A stretch of DNA of 22,481 nucleotides from JBBQBQ01 sp038317685 (GTDB lineage: Bacteria; Desulfobacterota; Desulfuromonadia; Desulfuromonadales; DDH964), in the NCBI GenBank assembly GCA_038317685.1, contig JBBQBQ010000023.1, forward strand, positions 1 through 22,481, given 5' to 3'. The position numbers and the translations under genes were made by a program. Each line of letters starts with the position of its first letter. Positions within the stretch are counted from its first letter, which is position 1. Positions 14,115 to 20,386 of the stretch are shown piece after piece. The notes below the pieces were generated by a model, which worked only from the letters and a program-made list of their open reading frames with translations, was not told the DNA's origin and did not search any database.

Positions 14115-16881
14115 GGTGATCTTGTCCAAATAATTGAGATTGCGTTTCCGACCAACTGCACAGCTTGGCAAATGATCTGGTGTTACCCCGTCGATAATAA
14201 TCATCAAAGACCGTCTGGCGTACCTTCAGATAGCGCCAATCATTACCGGTTTCGCGACTTACTTCGGCGCACCAGCGAGTCATGTGCGCATCCTTGCTGG
14301 TCGTCTCCTCGAATTCCCGCCCCTTAGTCTCGATGATCCAGAAAACTTCCAGTTCGCCTGTTCTCTGTACCGCCACGAAGTCGGGGTAGTACAACCGAAT
14401 GGAGCCGGTCTGCGAGAGATACTGGACATGGAAGCTGGTGAACCACTCGGCCAGGGCGGCGAAGCGATCGATGTCGTCACAACCGTCGAGAAAGCGGGCA
14501 AAGTTGGCCTCGAAGTCGTTGTAACAGGGGACAACGTTGAAGATTGTTCGCCCAGCGTGGGCGATCATCCGCCGCCACAGGAACGGCTCGGTCTCCGACA
14601 GCTTGTAGCTTTTCCCGATAATCTTGACCGGCTGAAGGGTGGCGGTCAGTTCGCCGATCTTGCGCCCGAACATGACGGCAATGGCATCAAGCAGGCCGGA
14701 GTGGTTCAGTGTCCGGCGCAACCCCGCATCGTCGAGTTCGACCACGCCGCCAAAGCAACGCTTCTGCACATATTCCCGAACCTTGGGATAGAGTTCGGCA
14801 AACTGTCCGGTCAACTTAGCTTTCTTCTCGACCCGGCTGGTCAAGGATGACAGCAGATTTTCAATCGGCGGGACATTGCTGTCGTTGAACTCGATTTCAT
14901 CGGAAGCCACCTTGACGTTGACGATGCCGTGGACCAGTTCGATGCGATTGACGACCTCGCCGTCCAGGTCTTCTTCCTTGGCCAGCGGTTTCAACGCCAG
15001 CGGGTCCAGCTCGGCCAGACGGCGATATTCCCGTTCGTAGAGCGGGGTGGTTCTGGGAATCTCGATGTCGAACTGGCGGCGATCTTCCAGCGGCATGATC
15101 GTCACCGGCGGCTTTGGTTTGACGATACGACGGATACCAACCCCTTCGCTCTCCAACTCGCGGATGAAGTTCTCAAAGGCATTGGTGCCGATCAGTTCGA
15201 GAATCTGGTTGTTGTCGCGGGGGATTTTGCGCATCAGCCGCAAACCGCGCCCGATGGCCTGTTCTGGAAGAATGTGCGCCTTGGAGGTAAATGGGCGCAG
15301 CCCCAGGATTACCGAGACGTTGCGCACGTCCCACCCTTCGCGCAGCATCATGACCGAGACGATGGCCCGATACGATGACGTCCCCTTGTCGACGTTGCGC
15401 GAGGCATCGCGCGCCTCGGCCAGATCCTTTTCGGTGATTTCACCGTTCTTCTTGGTGTGGATCAGCAGGACCCGGTCCTTGCCCTTGAATTCCGGTTCAC
15501 GCCGGAGACGTTCGGCTATGGAATCGGCATCCTTGGTGTTCTCGGCCATGACGAAGAGGAGCGGTTTTTCCCCGACCGTGCTGTAGTCCACAACGTGCTG
15601 CCGCCAGCGTTCCACGGCGATGGCGATCCATTCGTTGTAGGCATCGCCCGCTTCTTCGTGGGCGTACTTGTCCGGATCGGACTTGTCGGTCTGGTGGATG
15701 ATGAGCGGCACCTTGACGATCCGGTCTTCCACCGCCTGGGCCAGCGGGTAATCGACCACGATCCAGGGGAAATAGGTGCCGTTCTGGTTCTTGGGCGTGG
15801 CGGAAAAGTCGAGCCACAGGGTCAGGCCGTTTTGCCGCTTGGACTTGAGGTTTTCGTGTAGGACGACCAACGTCTTGTTCCACGCCAGATCCTCGTCGTG
15901 GACATGGTGCGCCTCGTCGTTGAGGACCATAAAATCATTCAGCTTCTTGACTCGGTCGAGGAGCGATTGTCCGGCGCTCGGGTTGGCCTTGGGGGCGTTG
16001 CCGAGGAGGGCGGCGATGGGGTTGATCGGCGCCGCTACGATGCCGTTGCTTTCGTAGATCTGCTGGATGTTGGTTAAGAAGAGGTTACCACCGGACGACG
16101 GTTCGCGGGAATCGCCGCGCATGAAGGTTTGCAGGGCGGCAAAGTCGGCCTTCCATTCGGGGGGAATGATCGGCAGCGCGTGAAAGATGCGGGCCGCGTC
16201 GAAATCCTCGCGCAGTCGCTCGTAGACGATAACGTTCGGCGCCACGAGGAGGAAGTTGGCAGCGAGTCGGCTCCCCGCTTCGAAGCGGCGATGCAGGAAG
16301 CTCCAGGCGATGACCAGCGACATGACCACGGTCTTGCCGCTGCCGGTCGCCATCTTCACCGCGTAGCGGGGGAGCCCTGCGGCGGGCAGCTCCTGCTCGG
16401 CCTCTTTGCCAATCTCCGGGATATAGCGACTGAAGGAGCGCACCCCCTTGGTCGAGGTCTGGATCTTCAGTTCAAAGAGTCCCGGCGCGTTGAAATAGCT
16501 TTGTACCAGATCGGCGACATCGTAGCGGCCTTCCACTTCGTAGAGGTAGAAGATCGTTTCGACCGCTTCGCGCTGACAGAAGTAGAAACGGAAGCGCTCG
16601 CCGCCGGGCAAAAGGTGGTCCTCGTCGAACCAGAATTGCAGCAAGCGCTCGGTGGTTGCACTCGCTCCAGGGTAGCCAGCCGCCCGCCACGCATCGACCG
16701 CCTCGCGCAGCTGGTTGACAAGCAGGGTGTTGCTGTCACGACGTCCCGGCTTCTCTTCCCAGGTCTCCGGCCCGGTCTTTTCCAGCCGGCTGTTCGGCGG
16801 GGTGTAAGGATCGCGGTCCTTGATTTCGGGGAGGTCCAGATCGAGGATGTTGGGATTTTCGGTCAAGTCCTGCACCGCCAT
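14107..16881 (-). CDS. Type III restriction enzyme, Res subunit (helicase-endonuclease)
   Basis: 924 residues. The SF2 translocase has Walker A MATGSGKT (177-184), LNDEAHH (DEAH 322-325), SATP (360-363) and an EQAIGRGLRLM motif VI. The C-terminal PD-(D/E)XK nuclease has D834 in YYPDFVAV and E851-T-K853 in WIIETKGREF. With Mod it would translocate or slide from an unmethylated site and cut DNA. The ATG at 16881 is chosen because GGGAGG lies 10 bp upstream within the end of mod; a GTG 18 bp earlier would sit on that site. It starts 2 bp after the mod stop. Its last 8 bp contain the start of the CbiH-CbiP gene. All catalytic motifs appear intact, so the system is probably active. Confidence 0.94.
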   Translation of the reverse strand: MAVQDLTENPNILDLDLPEIKDRDPYTPPNSRLEKTGPETWEEKPGRRDSNTLLVNQLREAVDAWRAAGYPGASATTERLLQFWFDEDHLLPGGERFRFYFCQREAVETIFYLYEVEGRYDVADLVQSYFNAPGLFELKIQTSTKGVRSFSRYIPEIGKEAEQELPAAGLPRYAVKMATGSGKTVVMSLVIAWSFLHRRFEAGSRLAANFLLVAPNVIVYERLREDFDAARIFHALPIIPPEWKADFAALQTFMRGDSREPSSGGNLFLTNIQQIYESNGIVAAPINPIAALLGNAPKANPSAGQSLLDRVKKLNDFMVLNDEAHHVHDEDLAWNKTLVVLHENLKSKRQNGLTLWLDFSATPKNQNGTYFPWIVVDYPLAQAVEDRIVKVPLIIHQTDKSDPDKYAHEEAGDAYNEWIAIAVERWRQHVVDYSTVGEKPLLFVMAENTKDADSIAERLRREPEFKGKDRVLLIHTKKNGEITEKDLAEARDASRNVDKGTSSYRAIVSVMMLREGWDVRNVSVILGLRPFTSKAHILPEQAIGRGLRLMRKIPRDNNQILELIGTNAFENFIRELESEGVGIRRIVKPKPPVTIMPLEDRRQFDIEIPRTTPLYEREYRRLAELDPLALKPLAKEEDLDGEVVNRIELVHGIVNVKVASDEIEFNDSNVPPIENLLSSLTSRVEKKAKLTGQFAELYPKVREYVQKRCFGGVVELDDAGLRRTLNHSGLLDAIAVMFGRKIGELTATLQPVKIIGKSYKLSETEPFLWRRMIAHAGRTIFNVVPCYNDFEANFARFLDGCDDIDRFAALAEWFTSFHVQYLSQTGSIRLYYPDFVAVQRTGELEVFWIIETKGREFEETTSKDAHMTRWCAEVSRETGNDWRYLKVRQTVFDDYYRRGNTRSFAKLCSWSETQSQLFGQDHHG

Positions 16882-16883
16882 GG

Positions 16884-18875
16884 CTACTTGACCTCCCACT
16901 CAAGAAGGCGGTTGGTGTCGTTGCCGAAGATGTCGACCACCTTGATGAGGATGCGAAACTTGCCGGGCTTATCGAAAGTGTGCTCGGCGCTGACCAGATC
17001 GAGCTTGCGCCGGGTGCGGGTGCGGTAGGTCTGCCACTGATTCATGAAGGTGTCGTGACGGAAATCCCAGTCCACCGCCCAGTAGTCGATGTAGTCGGAC
17101 CATTTGGCAATCTTGGCCCGCACCTCGTCGGGGATGAGGTCGGTGTCGGGGATGACGAAGTCCTTCAGTTCGACACGGATGGTGCGCTTGACCTTGGGGT
17201 CGGCCACGACGTCGGCCTTGAGATAGGCGAGATCGAAGAAACGGATATCGCCGCACTGCACCGCCTGTTTCTCCATCACCTCGCGAGGGATGTTGAGCAG
17301 GCGCAGGCCGATGCCGTATTCGGCCTGGGCGTGTTTGACGATCGGGTCGTTCATCCCCATCTCCCACTCCCAGCCGAGGATGTGCAGCTCCTTCTGCCCC
17401 AGCGTCGCGCACTCGGCCAAGGCCTCGTTCACCTCGTTGATGGTCACCGGCGCATCGACCGCGCCGACATGGATCAACGCCCGTCCTTTTTTGCCGTGGA
17501 TGTGGGAGCCGGCCAGTCCTTGTGCCTTGTACAGCTCCAGAATGAAGTTGATATAGGCGGCAATGGCGGCTTGGTTCGGCTCGGTCGGCGTCTCGCCGAA
17601 GGTCATCCCCTGCCAGTAGGCCCGTTCGTACTTGCCGAGGTTGAGGACTTCGAACGGTTTGGAATCGGGGATGTCGAGGATTCGTTTGCGGGTGGTGTGG
17701 ATGGCGAAACGTCCGAGGTCGCAGGCGATCCAGTGGCGACCGAGCTTTTCCGCCACGGCGGCGGTGGTGCCGGAGCCGCTGAAGAAGTCGAGTACTAAAT
17801 CTCCTTTGTCGCTGCTTGCACTGATGATTCGCTCAAGAAGGGGTTCGGGCTTCTGGGTGTCGTAACCGGTACGATCATTGGACTGGGCGGCAACGGGGCT
17901 GATGTCGGTCCATATACTCTGGAGAACGGTTCCCGGCATCTCATCAAGATAACGTTTATAACCGGGAACACCGCCTTCTTTTTTGGGCCAATATATACGC
18001 CCTGCGATATCTAATTCATCGAGAGTTTCAGTTTTATATTTCCAATGGTTTCCCTTTGCGGCGGGATCAATTCCCCGCCATGGCATACCCGATGACCCTT
18101 TGCGGGTGCCAGCGGCAGTTAAGTCACTTACTCGATACCGACGACCATCAGGTTCTTGATATCGATAGAAATTTTCAATATAGGAATCGTCATACTCAGT
18201 ATGCTGCTTGGTCCACTTCCAACTGTCCGATTTGGTGTAAAGAAAAATCACGTCGTGAATATGTTTGTAAGTCTTGGAATCGCTGCGGGCGCTGGTCCGC
18301 TGCCAGATGATCTCGTTGCGGTAATTTTCCCGCCCCATGATGTCGTCCAGTATCACCTTGGCATAGTGGCTGACATTGTGGTCGAGGTGAACGTAGAGAC
18401 TGCCGGTTGGAGATAAAAGTTCACGAGCAATATTTAAACGAGCGCTGAGCATTTCAAGATAAGTAGCTATTCCTCCACCCCATGTATCCCTGTACGCCTT
18501 CTCTTCCAGCAAGCTCGGCGATTTCTCAACGGTTTCCTCACCGATTCTGGTTTTAAACGAAAAGTCCGCGCCGGCATGGAACGGCGGATCGATGTAAATC
18601 AAATCGACCTTGCCGGCATACTCCTCCAGCAAACTCGCCAGCACCAGCAGGTTGTCCCCCCAGATCAGCTTGTTGTGCCAGTTGCTCTCGTCCTGCTTGG
18701 TCGCAAAACCGAAGAGATCGCCCACACGTCCCGGTTCGCGGGTGGCGCGGCCTTCCTGAATGGTCTCGATCACCTGGAACGGTAGCGCCGTGCCGCGATT
18801 CTCCACGCGGTTGCCGTTGTCATCATATTTTCCCGGCCAGATCAACTCGGGGCGGGTGATATCAATCTTGGGCAT
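16884..18875 (-). CDS. Type III DNA methyltransferase, Mod subunit (N6-adenine, beta class)
   Basis: 663 residues. Motif IV is DPPF (96-99, in LIYIDPPFHAG) and motif I FSGSGTT (365-371) lies downstream, giving the beta-class order found in type III Mod proteins. It transfers methyl from SAM to adenine and supplies sequence recognition for Res. The region between the motifs, about 200-320, should be the target recognition domain; it is AT-rich (120 bases at 17941-18060 hold 48 G+C, 40%) against a GC-rich remainder (67% at 17401-17460). The C-terminal about 260 residues, needed for Res contact, are present. GAGGAG lies 7 bp before the ATG. The gene overlaps the HigA-protease gene by 14 bp. Confidence 0.94.
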   Translation of the reverse strand: MPKIDITRPELIWPGKYDDNGNRVENRGTALPFQVIETIQEGRATREPGRVGDLFGFATKQDESNWHNKLIWGDNLLVLASLLEEYAGKVDLIYIDPPFHAGADFSFKTRIGEETVEKSPSLLEEKAYRDTWGGGIATYLEMLSARLNIARELLSPTGSLYVHLDHNVSHYAKVILDDIMGRENYRNEIIWQRTSARSDSKTYKHIHDVIFLYTKSDSWKWTKQHTEYDDSYIENFYRYQEPDGRRYRVSDLTAAGTRKGSSGMPWRGIDPAAKGNHWKYKTETLDELDIAGRIYWPKKEGGVPGYKRYLDEMPGTVLQSIWTDISPVAAQSNDRTGYDTQKPEPLLERIISASSDKGDLVLDFFSGSGTTAAVAEKLGRHWIACDLGRFAIHTTRKRILDIPDSKPFEVLNLGKYERAYWQGMTFGETPTEPNQAAIAAYINFILELYKAQGLAGSHIHGKKGRALIHVGAVDAPVTINEVNEALAECATLGQKELHILGWEWEMGMNDPIVKHAQAEYGIGLRLLNIPREVMEKQAVQCGDIRFFDLAYLKADVVADPKVKRTIRVELKDFVIPDTDLIPDEVRAKIAKWSDYIDYWAVDWDFRHDTFMNQWQTYRTRTRRKLDLVSAEHTFDKPGKFRILIKVVDIFGNDTNRLLEWEVK

Positions 18876-19980
18876 CTACTTGCTCCTCGCCGTGCGTCCA
18901 CACGTAGCTGACTTTCAATTCCTTGTTCAGGGCGAGATTCCAAGGCAACCGCCCCTCCTTCTGCAAACGGCCGAGGACGATGCCGGGGGCGATCCCCAGC
19001 CGATCGGCAAAGGTCCGAATCGACTCTGCGGAGCGCGACAGGGTAGGCAGTTGCCGCGCCTCGGCGGGCGGAATCAGCCAGTCCCGCGCAAACTCGTTGG
19101 CTTCCTCCTCGTGCTCGTCGGAGAGCGCCCCTTCCATGTCGATGAAACGCAGACGTTTGCCATGCCGCAGCAAATGCCCGGCTTCATGGAAGAACGAAAA
19201 CCAGAAATGATCGTTGGTCTTGTGGCGCAGACTCAGCATCAATAGAGCCTTGTCCGGTCCCAGCCAAAGAGTGGCCCCGCTGACCGGACACCCCTTCGGC
19301 GCCGGTTCGACGACCACCGCCACCCCGACTGCCGCGCAGGCGGCAACCAGTTGCGGGATGAAGATCTCGGGATTCGCCTCGCGGGTCAGGGCGCGTAACC
19401 CGCCGAGAGCGCTTTTGAATGCCGCCTTGTCGTAGGGCTCGGTCTTGATGGTGGCCGCGCACCGTTCCCCCTGACGCAGCCATGCTGCAACCGAACCGGC
19501 ATGCTTGGCAAATTTGTCGGAAGAACGGAACGCCGCAGCCGGTACGCCGTACTCTTTTTTCCACACCGCGACCATCGCCACGCCGAAGAAGCGCAAGCAT
19601 TCGGCCACCTGCTCCCCCTTGTCCGCAAAGGCGCGAATCCAGCCGAAGCGGATCATCTCCTTGAGGGGGAGGTCATTGAGCCAGCCCGCTTCGACCTTGA
19701 GGGCATCCCGCTCGGAAATCCGCACCAGTCCTTCGCGGTACTGAGCTTCGCGGGTCAGCCAGAAGTGGGCGCTGCTGCCGACGACCCGCTCCAGCTTGAG
19801 GGCGGTATCCTCGGTGATCGACGCCTTGCCGTTGATCAGCAGGCTGATGTGCTTGGTGGTGTAGCCGGTGCGTTTGGCCAGTTCGGTCTGCTTCCAGCCG
19901 CGCTCTTCCAGCAGGTCGAGAATGGTCTCTCCTGGAGGGGAAAGCCAGTCAGGAGCGAATGTCGAAACCGTCTTAGTCAT
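18862..19980 (-). CDS. HigA-family antitoxin fused to an ImmA/IrrE-type metallopeptidase
   Basis: 372 residues. The N-terminal HTH_XRE domain (about 12-75) has KQTELAKRTGYTTKHISLLINGK, as in HigA antitoxins. The C-terminal half is a COG2856-type domain with zinc motif HEAGH (265-269) and the downstream EEEANEFARDWLIP block that carries the third ligand. ImmA/IrrE relatives cleave or inactivate repressors after DNA damage or other signals. The ATG at 19980 is preferred because AGGTGA lies 7 bp upstream; a GTG 9 bp earlier overlaps that site. The start overlaps higB by 8 bp and the end overlaps mod by 14 bp, so this regulator and Mod are made from one message. It probably binds the palindrome at 20325-20343. 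Whether the peptidase acts on itself, HigB or another protein is unknown. Confidence 0.9.
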   Translation of the reverse strand: MTKTVSTFAPDWLSPPGETILDLLEERGWKQTELAKRTGYTTKHISLLINGKASITEDTALKLERVVGSSAHFWLTREAQYREGLVRISERDALKVEAGWLNDLPLKEMIRFGWIRAFADKGEQVAECLRFFGVAMVAVWKKEYGVPAAAFRSSDKFAKHAGSVAAWLRQGERCAATIKTEPYDKAAFKSALGGLRALTREANPEIFIPQLVAACAAVGVAVVVEPAPKGCPVSGATLWLGPDKALLMLSLRHKTNDHFWFSFFHEAGHLLRHGKRLRFIDMEGALSDEHEEEANEFARDWLIPPAEARQLPTLSRSAESIRTFADRLGIAPGIVLGRLQKEGRLPWNLALNKELKVSYVWTHGEEQVDAQD

Positions 19981-20302
19981 GGTAGTCACCTATGAGTACG
20001 ATGCGAACTTTCGTGACCTGATCCCAGGCGATGGCGTCATCTTCACGAGTCGGAACAGGGTTGTTGGCCGGTTCAAAAACGAGCCGCTTGCCCCCTTGCA
20101 GGTCAAGGGCAAACTGACCAGCGCGGCTGCCCTTGAGGGGGTGGGGTCTCCCGGCGCTCAGGTCGGCCACATTGGCAACGGCGCGCATATCGGCCAACCG
20201 GGTGCGGAGCTTGCGGCTGCATGAATCGCCCAGCTCCTTTTGCATGCGTCGTAGTTGTTCGCAGAGGGCTTGCAACTCGGCGGAGGAAAATTCTATCTCC
20301 AT
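19973..20302 (-). CDS. HigB-like toxin (RelE/ParE-superfamily, plasmid-maintenance killer type)
   Basis: 109 residues. The N-terminus MEIEFSSAELQAL, the middle RPHPLKGSRAGQFALDLQGGKRLVFEP and the end VRIVLIGDYHD follow the HigB pattern (LKGxRxGQ...RLxF...I.DYH). HigB proteins are ribosome-dependent mRNA interferases. The toxin-first order with an overlapping antitoxin is the standard higBA arrangement. The ATG at 20302 has no clear ribosome binding site; translation may rely on a near-leaderless transcript or on coupling with a tiny upstream frame. An insertion around 85-93 (NNPVPTREDDAIAWDQ) is longer than in typical HigB. It heads the operon that continues into mod and res. Confidence 0.85.
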   Translation of the reverse strand: MEIEFSSAELQALCEQLRRMQKELGDSCSRKLRTRLADMRAVANVADLSAGRPHPLKGSRAGQFALDLQGGKRLVFEPANNPVPTREDDAIAWDQVTKVRIVLIGDYHD

Positions 20303-20364
20303 CCGGACACCATCTTATAATTTAGTTTACCATAAAGGTAAACACTTTTGTTGATGATCGTCAT
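20293..20364 (-). CDS. Possible 23-residue leader peptide overlapping higB
   Basis: An ATG at 20364, with an AGGAGG-rich tract ending a few bases upstream, opens a frame beginning MTIINKSVYLYG and ending at a TAG at 20293-20295, 10 bases inside higB. Its overlap could provide coupled translation to higB, which lacks its own site. It spans the operator, so it would only be made from transcripts coming through the UvrD-like gene. It resembles no family I know and may be chance. Confidence 0.25.
   Translation of the reverse strand: MTIINKSVYLYGKLNYKMVSGWR
20314..20343 (-). promoter_or_regulatory. higBA-mod-res promoter with embedded palindromic operator
   Basis: A perfect 7-bp inverted repeat, GTTTACC-N5-GGTAAAC, lies at 20325-20343. 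On the minus strand it supplies a -35 box TTTACC (20337-20342), followed after 17 bp by TATAAG (20314-20319). Predicted transcription starts near 20307, only about 5 bases before the higB ATG. A HigA dimer bound here would cover the -35 box, so autorepression of toxin, antitoxin, methylase and nuclease together is expected. Confidence 0.7.
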
Positions 20365-20386
20365 TTTCCTGCCCCCTCCTCGCGTC

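Noticed and set aside
14115..14207. 31-codon N-terminal extension of the CbiH-CbiP fusion
   Set aside because: The family starts at MGKLFIVGLGPG; the extension is the end of res read in another frame.
14114..14300. Promoter or cobalamin riboswitch before cbiHP
   Set aside because: The stretch is res coding sequence; I found no good -35/-10 pair and no B12-box-like sequence.
12009..14327. A 772-codon open frame on the plus strand opposite cbiHP, and a 675-codon one at 9871-11898
   Set aside because: Both are antisense to clear cobalamin genes in very GC-rich DNA where stop codons are rare; their translations are rich in Gly, Arg, Asp, Gln and His with no family motifs.
16882..16899. GTG start for res 18 bp upstream
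   Set aside because: It would place the start on top of the GGGAGG ribosome binding site and inside mod; the ATG at 16881 is better placed.
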